A stretch of DNA of 64,000 nt from contig NZ_QLYZ01000016.1 of NCBI RefSeq assembly GCF_003350325.1, positions 51,793 through 115,792 of the forward strand. The letters are read 5' to 3'. The position numbers and the translations under genes are program-made. Of this stretch, positions 38,565 through 48,490 are shown in pieces (position 1 is the first letter of the stretch; each line of letters starts with the position of its first letter). Source of the DNA: Vibrio rhodolitus. GTDB lineage: Bacteria; Pseudomonadota; Gammaproteobacteria; Enterobacterales; Vibrionaceae. The notes below the pieces were generated by a model that was given only the letters and a program-made list of their open reading frames with translations, made no database searches and was not told the origin of the DNA.

Positions 38565-40841
38565 TTATAGAGACTCAGTGAAAGTACGTGCGATTACGTC
38601 AGCTTGTTGCTCTGCAGTTAGAGAGTTGAAGCGTACAGCGTAACCAGAAACGCGGATTGTTAGCTGAGGGTATTTCTCAGGGTGCTTAACTGCGTCTTCT
38701 AGAGTTTCACGGTTAAGAACGTTCACGTTTAGGTGTTGACCGCCTTCGATGCCAGCTTCGTGGTGGAAGTAACCATCCATTAGACCAGCAAGGTTAGCGC
38801 GTTGGCTGTCTTCTTCTTTACCTAGTGCGTTTGGAACGATAGAGAAGGTGTAAGAGATACCATCTTTAGCGTGTGCAAACGGTAGTTTACCTACAGAAGT
38901 AAGTGAAGCTACAGCACCTTTCTCATCGCGACCGTGCATTGGGTTAGCACCTGGTGCGAATGGAGCGCCTGCGCGACGACCGTCTGGCGTGTTACCAGTC
39001 TTCTTACCGTATACCACGTTTGAAGTGATAGTTAGGATAGACTGAGTAGGGATCGCATCACGGTAAGTCTTAAGCTGACGGATCTTGTTCATGAACACTT
39101 CAACTAGTTCACAAGCGATGTCATCTACGCGAGCATCGTTGTTACCGAATTTAGGGTAGTCGCCTTCGATTTCGAAGTCGATAGCTACGCCATCTTCGTC
39201 ACGAACTGGTTTAACTTTCGCGTACTTGATTGCAGATAGAGAGTCAGCTGCAACAGATAGACCTGCGATACCACAAGCCATTGTACGACGAACGTCACGG
39301 TCGTGTAGAGCCATTAGTGCAGCTTCGTAGCTGTACTTGTCGTGCATGAAGTGGATGCTGTTTAGTGCAGTCACGTACTGCTTAGCTAGCCAATCCATGA
39401 AGTGATCTAGTTTGCCCCAAACGTCATCGAAGTCTAGAGTTTCGTCTAGGATCTTAGGCATCTCTGGACCAACTTGGATCTTAAGTTTCTCATCCACACC
39501 GCCGTTGATAACGTATAGAAGAGTCTTAGCAAGGTTAGCGCGAGCACCAAAGAATTGCATGTGTTTACCAATGATCATTGGTGATACACAACATGCGATT
39601 GCGTAGTCATCAGACTCGAAGTCTGGACGCATTAGGTCATCGTTTTCGTACTGGATAGATGAAGTATCGATAGATACTTTAGCACAGAAACGTTTGAAGC
39701 CGTCAGGTAGCTGCTCAGACCAAAGTACAGTGATGTTTGGCTCTGGAGAAGGACCCATTGTGTATAGAGAGTTTAGGAAACGGAAGTTCGTACGAGTAAC
39801 TAGTGTACGACCGTCAAGACCCATACCACCCATTGACTCTGTAGCCCAGATTGGGTCGCCAGAGAATAGATCATCGTACTCAGGAGTACGTAGGAAACGA
39901 ACCATACGTAGTTTCATTACGAAGTGGTCGATCATTTCCTGAGCTTCAACTTCAGTGATCTTACCAGCAGCGATATCACGCTCGATGTAGATGTCTAGGA
40001 AAGTCGAAGTACGACCTAGAGACATTGCAGCACCGTTTTGAGACTTAACAGCAGCTAGGTAGCCGAAGTAAGTCCATTGGATAGCTTCTTGTGCAGTTGT
40101 AGCTGGACCAGAGATATCGAAACCGTACTTAGCAGCCATAGTTTTCATTTGGCCTAGAGCGCGGTGTTGCTCAGCGATTTCTTCGCGAAGCTGCATAGTC
40201 ATCTGAAGATCTTCACCGTTCTCAAAACGCTCTTGTAGAGACTTGAATTGAGCCAGTTTGTCTTTCATTAGACGGTCGATACCGTATAGTGCAACACGAC
40301 GGTAGTCACCGATGATACGACCACGACCGTAAGCATCTGGAAGACCAGTTAGAACACCAGACTTACGACAAGCTAGGATATCAGGAGTGTAGATATCGAA
40401 AACGCCAGCGTTGTGAGTTTTGCGGTATTCAGTGTAGATTTTTGAGATTTGAGGATCTAGTTCGCGATCGTACGCTTTGCAAGAGCCTTCAACCATGCGG
40501 ATACCACCGTTAGGGATGATAGCGCGCTTTAGAGGAGCGTCAGTTTGTAGACCAACGATAGTCTCTAGATCTTTTTCGATGTAGCCTGCATCGTGAGCAG
40601 TGATGGTAGAGATAAGGTCAGTATCGAAATCAACTGGTGCGTGAGTTGAGTTCTCAATCTTGATACCTTCCATTACCTTAGCCCAAAGCTTGTTAGTTGC
40701 TTCAGTACCTTCAGAAACTAGGAAAGATTCGTCGCCTTCATACGGAGTGTAGTTCTTCTGAATGAAATCACGTACGTTTACTTCGTTTTGCCAATCACCT
40801 TGTGCAAAACCTTCCCAAGCTTTAGCAAATTGCTCTGCCAT
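38565..40841 (-). CDS. pflB: PflB, pyruvate formate-lyase
   Basis: Glycyl-radical enzyme of 758 residues converting pyruvate and CoA to formate and acetyl-CoA. The catalytic Cys pair is at 417-418 (AIACCVSP) and the radical Gly at 733 (RVSGYAV), matching E. coli positions within one residue. Codon usage is strongly biased, as for a highly expressed gene. A FNR-like box lies upstream. The upstream neighbour is a DUF3360 transporter rather than the formate channel focA. Confidence 0.97.
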   Translation of the reverse strand: MAEQFAKAWEGFAQGDWQNEVNVRDFIQKNYTPYEGDESFLVSEGTEATNKLWAKVMEGIKIENSTHAPVDFDTDLISTITAHDAGYIEKDLETIVGLQTDAPLKRAIIPNGGIRMVEGSCKAYDRELDPQISKIYTEYRKTHNAGVFDIYTPDILACRKSGVLTGLPDAYGRGRIIGDYRRVALYGIDRLMKDKLAQFKSLQERFENGEDLQMTMQLREEIAEQHRALGQMKTMAAKYGFDISGPATTAQEAIQWTYFGYLAAVKSQNGAAMSLGRTSTFLDIYIERDIAAGKITEVEAQEMIDHFVMKLRMVRFLRTPEYDDLFSGDPIWATESMGGMGLDGRTLVTRTNFRFLNSLYTMGPSPEPNITVLWSEQLPDGFKRFCAKVSIDTSSIQYENDDLMRPDFESDDYAIACCVSPMIIGKHMQFFGARANLAKTLLYVINGGVDEKLKIQVGPEMPKILDETLDFDDVWGKLDHFMDWLAKQYVTALNSIHFMHDKYSYEAALMALHDRDVRRTMACGIAGLSVAADSLSAIKYAKVKPVRDEDGVAIDFEIEGDYPKFGNNDARVDDIACELVEVFMNKIRQLKTYRDAIPTQSILTITSNVVYGKKTGNTPDGRRAGAPFAPGANPMHGRDEKGAVASLTSVGKLPFAHAKDGISYTFSIVPNALGKEEDSQRANLAGLMDGYFHHEAGIEGGQHLNVNVLNRETLEDAVKHPEKYPQLTIRVSGYAVRFNSLTAEQQADVIARTFTESL

Positions 40842-40967
40842 GACATACCTACCTTTTTAGTAGAAAAAACACGTACTGGTTTCGCCGCTGAGCCAGCTAT
40901 CCTCGGTATGAGGAACAGTACACTCTTATTTAAAATAACAATATGTATAGCCTTTACTGATCGCTGT

Positions 40968-40981
40968 TTGTAATCGATCAA
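40968..40981 (-). promoter_or_regulatory. FNR-like box upstream of pflB
   Basis: TTGTAATCGATCAA (plus strand) has one perfect half (ATCAA) and one half with two mismatches to TTGAT. It lies about 130 bases before pflB, and an AT-rich -10-like region near 40932 would place it about 45-50 bases before the start point. The rest of the 302-base gap holds no gene. Confidence 0.5.
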
Positions 40982-41098
40982 AAACCTATAGAAATTGTCA
41001 TTACTCTTTATATGGAATCTTACCAGTTCAAATTCAAGGTTACACTAAAAAATTTTTGAAACCTTAAACTAAATCAACAAATACTAAAATTATTTGAT

Positions 41099-41126
41099 AA
41101 AAGGGGCGCGATAATCGCGTCCCCTT
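41099..41126 (-). terminator. Terminator after the DUF3360 gene
   Basis: GC-rich stem (AAGGGGcCGCGA-type arms with one bulged base) and a 3-base loop, followed by four T on the minus strand. Confidence 0.7.
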
Positions 41127-41143
41127 CATTTATAGCTCAAAAA

Positions 41144-42691
41144 TTATAGCAGTGCAGGGATACCGAACTGATCTTCAAGCATACCAACAGCAAGCATTGC
41201 AACTAGACAGATTACTAGTACGCCTACTGGGATTACGATTTTATCAACAAAGCCTAGACGAGCTGCACGCTCTTTGTCACCAATTAGACCGTTGTTGTCT
41301 AGTAGCATGGTTAGTGCCCAAGCTAGTACAGGGTTAACTACCGCAGAACCAAAGATACAGATACCTGCAGCTTGTGAGTCTTTAGAGTCTTTAACCATTT
41401 GCATACCCGCTTCTAGTAGAGGCAGAGATACACCTACTAGTAGTGCTACACGCATTACTGGTGGCCATACTGCTACGTCCATTGGGAAACCAAGGATAGC
41501 TACTGCCATTACGATTAGACCAAGAAGGATCGCACCACCTGGGATAGGACGCTTAGCGATCGCAGCTGGGATCATGTAAGTACCCCAAGATGAAGTGATG
41601 TTACCACCACCTACAGCTGTACCAACCATTTGACGGATAGAACACATAGTCATAGTGTCATCTACGTCCATAAGAACTTTTTCAGTCTTTTTAGGGTAGT
41701 TCAGTTCTTGGAAGATACGGTGACCTAGGAAGTCTGGAGACCACATCGCTACTGCAAGGATTGCGAATGGTAGAGACGCGATAAAGTGTTGCATGTTAGG
41801 TAGACCTAGCATCCAACCTTCTTCAGTGCTGCCCCACCAGTAAACTGGGTTTAGGTTAGGTAGACCTGTTTCAGTAACGAATTTGATGTCGAAACCAGCG
41901 CCAAATGCCAATGCAATTGCAAGACCTGTGAAAGCACACACAGGGATCGCTAGCCAACGCTTGTTCACTTTTGCAAGGTATGCGTAAAGAACGATAGTCA
42001 CTGCTAGTACGATCAGACCTACGTAACCCATGCTGCCTGCTGCAACTGTGTCAGATTGTAGACCTACTGCCCACTCTTGAATCGAGGTGATTTGGCTCAT
42101 AGTACCGGTTAGACCTAGGAAGATAAGCAAGCCACCTGCTGTACCTTCGGAGGTAAGGTTAACCAGTTTGGAACCACCTTTTAGGAAACTCAAGATCAGA
42201 CCGAATACACCGATCAGGATAGCAAGAGCAAGAGGGTGCGCACCCGCTAGCGCGATAGTCGCGATAAGTGGGATCATCGGACCGTGGTTACCCGCAAGGT
42301 TTGCCTTCGGGTTAATAAAGCCAGATGCTAGAACACAGAATAGGAATGCAGGGATAAGCATCTCTACACGCGCAACTTCAATCGCAAACTCTTTACCAAG
42401 GTTTACGTGATCCCAAGCAGCTGTCAGACCTTCTGCCCAAGACATCATTACTGCTGAGTACATCGCGATGATGCCGATAGTACCCGCAAGAGCTGGAACT
42501 AAGTCCTCAAGCTCGAAACGGAAGTCACGACCAGGTAGGTTTAGACCAAAGCGGCGTGGCTTCATGATTTGAAGTTCGTGATCTAGGTAATCGGAACGTG
42601 AAGCAAATTCCGATGACGGACGATGCAGCTCGCGATAGCTCTTGTTTTCGATATCCGAATCAGAGTGCGGCTTATTGACTGCGTCTGACAT
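41144..42691 (-). CDS. DUF3360-family multispanning transporter-like protein
   Basis: A 515-residue polytopic membrane protein with about 12 hydrophobic segments after a cytoplasmic N-terminal tail (residues 1-60). It belongs to DUF3360, which resembles the SLC26/UraA-type carrier fold; GNHGPMIPLIATIALAGAHPLAL and GGGNITSSWGTYMIP are notable loops with helix-breaking residues. Substrate is unknown. It lies upstream of pflB on the same strand, 302 bases away with a terminator between, so it is separately expressed. Biased codon use suggests strong expression. Confidence 0.8.
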   Translation of the reverse strand: MSDAVNKPHSDSDIENKSYRELHRPSSEFASRSDYLDHELQIMKPRRFGLNLPGRDFRFELEDLVPALAGTIGIIAMYSAVMMSWAEGLTAAWDHVNLGKEFAIEVARVEMLIPAFLFCVLASGFINPKANLAGNHGPMIPLIATIALAGAHPLALAILIGVFGLILSFLKGGSKLVNLTSEGTAGGLLIFLGLTGTMSQITSIQEWAVGLQSDTVAAGSMGYVGLIVLAVTIVLYAYLAKVNKRWLAIPVCAFTGLAIALAFGAGFDIKFVTETGLPNLNPVYWWGSTEEGWMLGLPNMQHFIASLPFAILAVAMWSPDFLGHRIFQELNYPKKTEKVLMDVDDTMTMCSIRQMVGTAVGGGNITSSWGTYMIPAAIAKRPIPGGAILLGLIVMAVAILGFPMDVAVWPPVMRVALLVGVSLPLLEAGMQMVKDSKDSQAAGICIFGSAVVNPVLAWALTMLLDNNGLIGDKERAARLGFVDKIVIPVGVLVICLVAMLAVGMLEDQFGIPALL

Positions 42692-42725
42692 AGATTCCTC
42701 ATATTAAAAGTTAGTGATTTATTTT

Positions 42726-43002
42726 AAGTCGCTCGTTTTGTTTTTATTTAAGCGACTGCGTAAAACGTCTGTTCATATACCATTTACATCTTTCGCTGGG
42801 GCAGGGTTAACCAAATTTAATCAAATCATGAGCTTGTAAACTCAAGCCCGACAATTTTCTCTGGTACTTGCCTGCAGCTCCAAGCTGCCTAGGTATAGCT
42901 TCTTACAAGAAATCCTTTTTGCCCTTTAAGCGGCACGTACTGCATGTGCTTAAGAATAGACGAAGAAGCGGACAAAAAAGCGTCTATTGAGGCTTTTGTC
43001 CG
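42726..43002 (-). promoter_or_regulatory. Hairpin-rich leader upstream of the DUF3360 gene
   Basis: Several hairpins occur between 35 and 310 bases upstream of the DUF3360 start: AGTCGCT/AGCGACT at 42727-42757, GCTTG/CAAGC at 42832-42847, GCAGCT/AGCTGC at 42874-42888, and CGGACAAAA/TTTTGTCCG at 42969-43002. There is no open frame of note. It could be a structured mRNA leader; I do not recognise a known riboswitch. Confidence 0.4.
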
Positions 43003-43035
43003 TCGGGAGTTTAACGTGCTAACCCTTAAGAGTGA

Positions 43036-43049
43036 TTGATTTAGATCAC
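43036..43049. promoter_or_regulatory. CRP/FNR-type site in the 42.7-43.5 kb gap
   Basis: TTGATTTAGATCAC fits FNR (one mismatch) and also a weak CRP pattern (TTGA-N6-TCAC). It lies about 345 bases from the DUF3360 start and 420 from the amino acid transporter operon, so the controlled gene is unclear. The rest of 43050-43470 is AT-rich and shows no gene. Confidence 0.4.
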
Positions 43050-43470
43050 TTTATGAAAGAATGTGAAAGAAAACTACGCAACCTGGTTAAGGATTGACTG
43101 ATTTAGGCGCTAAATACTGAAAATAGATTACGAAATGTAACTCAAACCAAACGTAATATTCATCTGTTGAACAAAAATGCAACATAAATTGGAGGCGAAT
43201 TTGAGGGGCTATCTGTGTTTAATAAATGTTAAGTGAGTCAATTGTCATTTTCGCGACTAACTTCGTCCTATGCATGCAATTAAGTAGCAATAACTATTTT
43301 GTGCATTATTAGTCATATAAAGTAGTTATATATTGATTTTGTGTAGGTTAATAATTTGTTGCATGTTTAAGGGGTTAGTGCTAGTTTGATGGCAAATGGA
43401 AGGATCCATGCAATCAAGTCGTTAATTATTAAAGGCTTGACCAAGACAAAATTACAGGGAGTAGCAGCGC

Positions 43471-44241
43471 ATGAATGATGTACCAGCGCTAAATATCAAT
43501 AACTTGCATAAAACTTTCGGTCAAAACGAAGTTCTTAAGGGCATTTCTCTCGAAGCACATAAAGGTGACGTTATCTCCATCATTGGATCGTCTGGTTCAG
43601 GAAAGAGTACCTTTTTGCGCTGTATTAACCTCCTTGAAACCCCCACAGAAGGTGAAATTTGGGTCAATGGTGAATTGATCGAAATGAAACACAACCGCCA
43701 AGGTGAGGCGGTGCCTGCCAATGAAAAGCAAGTCCAGCGAATCCGTTCTCGTCTGGCGATGGTTTTCCAAGGCTTTAACCTCTGGTCACACTTAACCGTA
43801 CTACAAAATGTGATCGAAGCCCCAGTTCACGTATTGGGTGTGCCTAAAGCTCAGGCGATTGAAAATGCAGAACTACTGTTAAAGAAGGTTGGGCTGTATG
43901 AGCGAAAAGATTACTACCCAGGTCACTTGTCAGGTGGTCAACAACAACGTGCAGCGATTGCTCGTGCCTTAGCGGTTGATCCTGAAGTGATGCTGTTCGA
44001 TGAGCCAACGTCGGCGCTTGACCCTGAGCTGGTCGGCGAGGTACTTGGCGTAATGCGTGATCTTGCTGAAGAAGGTCGTACCATGTTGGTCGTGACCCAC
44101 GAAATGGCATTTGCTCGCGACGTATCTAATCACGTGATGTTTCTTCACCAAGGACTAGTTGAAGAGCAGGGCGATCCCGCGAAACTGTTTACCAATCCAG
44201 AATCAGAACGATTACAACAATTTATATCGTCAATTTATTAA
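43471..44241 (+). CDS. Basic amino acid ABC transporter ATPase (AotP/HisP/ArtP type)
   Basis: Cytoplasmic ATPase of 256 residues for a polar amino acid importer. Walker A GSSGSGKST (about 38), signature LSGGQQQR (about 152) and Walker B VMLFDEPTSALDPEL (about 172) are intact. The closest families are HisP of the histidine/Lys/Arg/Orn system and AotP of the arginine/ornithine system. First gene of a four-gene operon. CAGGGAG precedes the ATG. Substrate is inferred. Confidence 0.9.
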   Translation: MNDVPALNINNLHKTFGQNEVLKGISLEAHKGDVISIIGSSGSGKSTFLRCINLLETPTEGEIWVNGELIEMKHNRQGEAVPANEKQVQRIRSRLAMVFQGFNLWSHLTVLQNVIEAPVHVLGVPKAQAIENAELLLKKVGLYERKDYYPGHLSGGQQQRAAIARALAVDPEVMLFDEPTSALDPELVGEVLGVMRDLAEEGRTMLVVTHEMAFARDVSNHVMFLHQGLVEEQGDPAKLFTNPESERLQQFISSIY

Positions 44242-44331
44242 CTGCCTTAACGAGATAATCGCTAGGCAGAGCAACACAACATCAAGTAATACAATTAACT
44301 AATAAACACTATAAATCACAGGAGTATGGAA

Positions 44332-45099
44332 ATGAAAAAGTGGTTAGTAGTAGCGGCACTTGCAGCTACAACAGTGACAGGCATGGCACAAGCGAAAGAA
44401 TGGAAGACGGTTCGTTTTGGTATTGAAGGTGCGTACCCTCCGTTTAGCTGGACAGAAGCGGACGGCTCTCTTAAGGGCTTTGATGTGGATATGGCCAACG
44501 CACTGTGTAAAGAGATGGAAGTGAAATGTAAGATCGTCGCGCAAGATTGGGACGGCATTATTCCATCGCTACTGGCTCGTAAATACGATGCGATCATTGC
44601 GGCAATGTCGATCACTGAAGAACGTAAAAAGAAAGTCGACTTCACAGGCAAATACGCGCTGATCCCTAACCAATTTATCGCTAAAAAAGGCGCGGGTTTA
44701 GATTTTGACAACCTAGACGGCGTGAAAATCGGTGTACAACGTGCAACAACTCACGATAAGTACCTAACGGACAACTACGATAATGTTGAGATTGTTCGTT
44801 ACGGCTCATTTGATGAAGCTTACCTAGATCTTGCTAACGGTCGTATTGCTGCGGTACTTGGTGATGCATCAGCGCTGGAAGAAGGCGTACTAAATGCCAA
44901 AGGCGGTGAAGGTTATGAGTTTGTTGGTCCTTCTCTGACAGATCCGAAATGGTTTGGTGAAGGTTTTGGTATTGCGGTTCGCAAGCAAGACAAAGACCTG
45001 ACTGAAAAGCTGGATGCAGCTATTCTATCTCTACGTGAAAAAGGCGTTTACCAAGAGATTGCAGCGAAGTACTTCAAGTACGATGTATACGGTCAATAA
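44332..45099 (+). CDS. Periplasmic basic amino acid-binding protein
   Basis: Solute-binding protein of 255 residues (SBP_bac_3) with a signal peptide ending AQA. It begins the mature part with KTVRFGIEGAYPPFSW, the standard lysine-arginine-ornithine/arginine-binding pattern, and has GVQRATTHDKYL and the Asp of LGDASALEEG that contact the ligand amino group. The ATG at 44332 is used because AGGAG lies 7 bases upstream; an earlier ATG at 44326 is too close to it. Arginine, lysine or ornithine is the likely ligand. Confidence 0.9.
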   Translation: MKKWLVVAALAATTVTGMAQAKEWKTVRFGIEGAYPPFSWTEADGSLKGFDVDMANALCKEMEVKCKIVAQDWDGIIPSLLARKYDAIIAAMSITEERKKKVDFTGKYALIPNQFIAKKGAGLDFDNLDGVKIGVQRATTHDKYLTDNYDNVEIVRYGSFDEAYLDLANGRIAAVLGDASALEEGVLNAKGGEGYEFVGPSLTDPKWFGEGFGIAVRKQDKDLTEKLDAAILSLREKGVYQEIAAKYFKYDVYGQ

Positions 45100-45184
45100 T
45101 TAGTTTATTGGCTTAGAGCGACCGTTGACGTGTTCCTAGAGGTAGTCAACGGTCGATTTAGAGTTTAGGGAAAGGAACTCACCT

Positions 45185-45925
45185 ATGCTGGATCTTCAAG
45201 GATATGAAGCCTCTATTTTAAAAGGGGCACTGGTCACTATCGAAGTGGCGCTACTATCCCTTTTGCTTGCCGTTGTGTTAGGCATGCTTGGTGCACTGGC
45301 TAAGCTTGCTCCTTATCGCTGGGCGCGCGCAATTGCGACTCTTTACACCACTATTATCCGTGGTATCCCAGATTTAGTCTTGATGATGCTGATCTTCTTC
45401 GGCGGACAAATTCTATTAAACAACAGCCTTTACTCCATTAATGAGTGGCTCAATGAGTGGTTTACCTCAAGCAACCCAGATCACGAGTGGGTTTCTTATC
45501 TGCCGGATTATATCGACGTGAGCCCGTTTATTGCTGGTGTTTTAACTATTGGCTTTATCTTCGGCGCTTATATGGCTGAAACATTTCGCGGTGCCATTAT
45601 GGCGGTCGACAAAGGCGAATTAGAAGCTGCTAAAGCGTATGGCATGAGTTCTACATTGGCATTCCGTCGAATCTTGTTTCCGCAAATGGTACGTCACGCG
45701 TTACCCGGTTTTGGTAATAACTGGTTAGTGCTACTGAAAACGACGGCCTTAGTGTCAATTATCGGTTTAGAAGATATGGTGCGGGTCAGCGCACTGGCTG
45801 CGGGCTCCACCAAGATGCCATTTACCTTTTACATGGCAGTGGCAATTATTTTCCTATTTTTCACCAGCGTTTCGACCGGTTTACTCAAGTTAGTTGAGCG
45901 CAAGTTCAGTATTCACGCGAGGTAG
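45185..45925 (+). CDS. Amino acid ABC transporter permease (AotQ/HisQ type)
   Basis: Inner-membrane permease of 246 residues with about five helices. The ABC permease EAA loop is visible as GELEAAKAYGMSSTLAFRRI (about 140-160). An insertion of about 25 residues (SSNPDHEWVSYLPDYIDVSP) lies in a periplasmic loop, as in arginine/ornithine systems. AAGGAACTC precedes the start. The stop is 4 bases before the next gene's ATG. Confidence 0.9.
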   Translation: MLDLQGYEASILKGALVTIEVALLSLLLAVVLGMLGALAKLAPYRWARAIATLYTTIIRGIPDLVLMMLIFFGGQILLNNSLYSINEWLNEWFTSSNPDHEWVSYLPDYIDVSPFIAGVLTIGFIFGAYMAETFRGAIMAVDKGELEAAKAYGMSSTLAFRRILFPQMVRHALPGFGNNWLVLLKTTALVSIIGLEDMVRVSALAAGSTKMPFTFYMAVAIIFLFFTSVSTGLLKLVERKFSIHAR

Positions 45926-45929
45926 AAAA

Positions 45930-46607
45930 ATGGATTTTTCATTAATTATCGAAAGCTTCCCCGTTTACCTTGAAGGCTTGTGGACTACGTTTTGGTTGGT
46001 TGGTTTAGCTCTGGCCCTTGGCTTGATGGTGGCGATCCCACTCGCTATTGCACGCAATAGCCGTAACTACTTGCTGATGGCGCCAAGCTGGGCGTACATC
46101 TACTTCTTCCGTGGCACGCCGCTTTTGGTGCAGCTTTACCTAATTTATTACGGTATGGACCAGTTTTTCCCAGTTAAAGACACCTTATGGGAAAATGCAT
46201 GGTTCTGCGCTCTAGTCGCATTTGTGTTAAACACCTCTGCCTACACCGCAGAAATCATTCGCGGTGCAATTAACGGTTTGCCCAAAGGCGAAGTCGAGGC
46301 AGCCAAAGCGTATGGCATGAGTAAGTTTATGACTTATCGCCGCATTATTTTGCCAAGTGCACTGCGCCGAGCATTACCTGCTTACAGTAATGAAGTGATC
46401 TTTATGCTGCACGGCAGCGCGGTGGCCGGTATTGTCACTATCATCGATTTGACGGGCGCAGCTCGTTTGGTGAACTCGCGCTACTACGCGCCATTTGAAT
46501 CTTTCCTCACCGCAGGCTTGTTCTATATGGCGTTGACGTTCATCATTCTGTGGATATTCAAAAACGCAGAGAAGCGTTTCTTAGCTTATCTCCGACCGTT
46601 GTCCTAA
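45930..46607 (+). CDS. Amino acid ABC transporter permease (AotM/HisM type)
   Basis: Second permease, 225 residues with about five helices. The EAA loop is GEVEAAKAYGMSKFMTYRRI and is nearly identical to that of its partner, so the two form a heterodimer. The ATG at 45930 is chosen because GAGG lies just upstream and it follows the previous stop. Last gene of the operon, followed by a terminator. Confidence 0.9.
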   Translation: MDFSLIIESFPVYLEGLWTTFWLVGLALALGLMVAIPLAIARNSRNYLLMAPSWAYIYFFRGTPLLVQLYLIYYGMDQFFPVKDTLWENAWFCALVAFVLNTSAYTAEIIRGAINGLPKGEVEAAKAYGMSKFMTYRRIILPSALRRALPAYSNEVIFMLHGSAVAGIVTIIDLTGAARLVNSRYYAPFESFLTAGLFYMALTFIILWIFKNAEKRFLAYLRPLS

Positions 46608-46617
46608 CACAAAAACA

Positions 46618-46642
46618 AAGCCCCTCAACAGAGGGGCTTTTA
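46618..46642. terminator. Bidirectional terminator between the amino acid importer and LytTR genes
   Basis: Perfect stem AAAGCCCCTC / GAGGGGCTTT with a 4-base loop and T runs on both strands ends the plus-strand ABC importer operon and the minus-strand operon of the LytTR regulator. Confidence 0.9.
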
Positions 46643-46656
46643 CTACATACCTTTTG

Positions 46657-47424
46657 CTACATACCTCTAAATAGGCTTTGCTGCGCACGGCTAACGGGTA
46701 GTTTGTGATTGAGCATTTTGACAAACATCCTGCCAGTAAAATCTTTACTCACTTTATCAATCGCGGCGACTCTCACCACCGTTGAGCGGTGGATCTTCCA
46801 GAACTGCTCGGGGTCGAGTTGGCTAAGCAGCTCTTTAAGAGGGGTGCGGATCAAATACTCATTCTCATCGGTATAAATCGAAACGTACTTCTCTTCAGCT
46901 TTAAAATAAAGCACATCATTGACCGCGATAAGATGAATATCGTCAGCTTGGCTTGCCTTAAGCCAGCTTAGGTATTGCTCGCGTTTTGGTGTCAATTGGC
47001 TGATTTGCGCCAATAGCTGATTAATATCAGGTGCTTGTTGATTACCATTAGAATTTAAACGCTGTTGAAGTTTTTTGCAGCAGCGCTCTAGGCGCTCTTC
47101 ATTAATCGGCTTGAGCAGATAGTCGACTGCGTTTTGCTCAAAGGCTTGAATTGCGTACTCATCATAAGCGGTAACAAACACCAACAAAGGTTGCTGCGCC
47201 AAGCGACTTAACTCTTTAGCGACGGCTAAGCCATCTAATTCTGGCATGCGAATATCGAGAAACACCACATCGGGTTGGTGCTGGGCAATTTTTTCCAATG
47301 CTTGCACGCCATCTCCGCACATATCGACAACTTCCAACTCAGACCAAAGGTCGGCGAGGCTGCGATCTAAATGATGGCGCAGTAGGGGTTCGTCGTCGGC
47401 GATAATTGCGGTGATCGTCTTCAT
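46657..47424 (-). CDS. LytTR-family response regulator
   Basis: A 255-residue regulator. The receiver domain has acidic pocket ADDEP near the start and phospho-acceptor Asp in [13 protein letters not shown] (about 58). After a linker, the LytTR DNA-binding domain (about 150-253) carries [12 protein letters not shown] and [11 protein letters not shown]. The ATG at 47424 gives the conserved [13 protein letters not shown] start; the frame is open 27 codons further. It is the last gene of the seven-gene operon, 19 bases after its kinase. Direct repeats upstream of the first gene are likely its targets. Confidence 0.9.
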   Translation of the reverse strand: MKTITAIIADDEPLLRHHLDRSLADLWSELEVVDMCGDGVQALEKIAQHQPDVVFLDIRMPELDGLAVAKELSRLAQQPLLVFVTAYDEYAIQAFEQNAVDYLLKPINEERLERCCKKLQQRLNSNGNQQAPDINQLLAQISQLTPKREQYLSWLKASQADDIHLIAVNDVLYFKAEEKYVSIYTDENEYLIRTPLKELLSQLDPEQFWKIHRSTVVRVAAIDKVSKDFTGRMFVKMLNHKLPVSRAQQSLFRGM

Positions 47425-47443
47425 CGTTGTGGCGTTCCTTTTA

Positions 47444-48490
47444 CTAGCTGGTAACCAATTTTTGTCTGATATCGAGAGGTATTGAGAGTGAAACACAAAA
47501 CCCACCTTGTTCAGGCTGGGTTACGGCAACGCTACCCCGTTGGTCATAAAGACCTTTGACTCGTTGCTTGATGTTACTTAAACCCACGCCGTGCCCCTTG
47601 GTATTTGGCGTGTTGCTGAGCCCAATGCCATTGTCACTGACTCTCACAATCATATTGTCGTTTTCAGCAAAGATTTGTACCGTAATAGCACCGCCTGCCG
47701 CTTTGGGCTCAATGCCATGCTGGATTGAGTTTTCCACTAAGGGTTGGATCAGCATTGGCGGCAAAATCGTGTGTTCGAGTGCAGTGTCAACCTCGATGTT
47801 AAATTGCAGTCTGTGGTCGAGGCGCACTTTTTGAATCGCCAAGTAAGCTTCCAATTGGCGCACTTCATCAGCGACGGTGGTTTGAGATAAACGGGAGTTT
47901 GCCAGCGTGGTGCGCAAAAGTTCGGTGAGCTTATCGAGCATCATGCGCGCTTTCTCGACATCTTGTGACATCAGTGCACTGATATTCGCCAAGGTATTAA
48001 ATAAAAAGTGCGGTTCAATTTGGCTCTGCATTTGCATTAGTTGGCTGAGGATCAGTGCCTTTTCTTGCTCAGCTTGCTTACGTTTAGTCTCTTCTAATAG
48101 TTTATCGGCAATTGCCATTTGTTCTCGGTTGTAGAAATAGTAAAAACACATCCCAGAGAATACGATACCTAGCATCACCACAGGCAGCAGCTCAGACAGA
48201 TTAGAGCCGAAATAGGTATTGAGCCAGAACCAAGCGTTGAGCGAGCCTAAAACAATCGACATCGTCAGCGACAAGGCTGTTTCGATCATAGAGTGTAGAC
48301 TGGGGAACACGTTATTAAGAAAAAATGAGGATAGCAGAGCGGAGTAACCATAGCCGAAACTGGTCATGACATGCACATAAGCCTCGCCACCCCAGACCGT
48401 ATAAGTGGTGACGGCGACGAATAGACAAAACAAGCTGGTAATAATGAAATTGCGCCAACGGGGGCAAATGACTAAATTCGACACGTCCAC
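47444..48490 (-). CDS. LytS-type sensor histidine kinase
   Basis: A 348-residue kinase of the His_kinase (PF06580) family. About four N-terminal hydrophobic helices (residues 12-120) form the sensor, followed by a coiled coil (about 125-150) and the phospho-acceptor motif [13 protein letters not shown] (His near 158). The ATPase part includes the N box [12 protein letters not shown]. There is no periplasmic sensor domain, so the stimulus may be within or at the membrane. It starts with GTG sharing a base with the stop of the barrel gene (TAGTG). Confidence 0.9.
   Translation of the reverse strand: MDVSNLVICPRWRNFIITSLFCLFVAVTTYTVWGGEAYVHVMTSFGYGYSALLSSFFLNNVFPSLHSMIETALSLTMSIVLGSLNAWFWLNTYFGSNLSELLPVVMLGIVFSGMCFYYFYNREQMAIADKLLEETKRKQAEQEKALILSQLMQMQSQIEPHFLFNTLANISALMSQDVEKARMMLDKLTELLRTTLANSRLSQTTVADEVRQLEAYLAIQKVRLDHRLQFNIEVDTALEHTILPPMLIQPLVENSIQHGIEPKAAGGAITVQIFAENDNMIVRVSDNGIGLSNTPNTKGHGVGLSNIKQRVKGLYDQRGSVAVTQPEQGGFCVSLSIPLDIRQKLVTS

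Noticed and set aside
43050..43470. ArgR boxes upstream of the basic amino acid importer
   Set aside because: Only loose AT-rich matches to the ArgR pattern were found; none is good enough to call.
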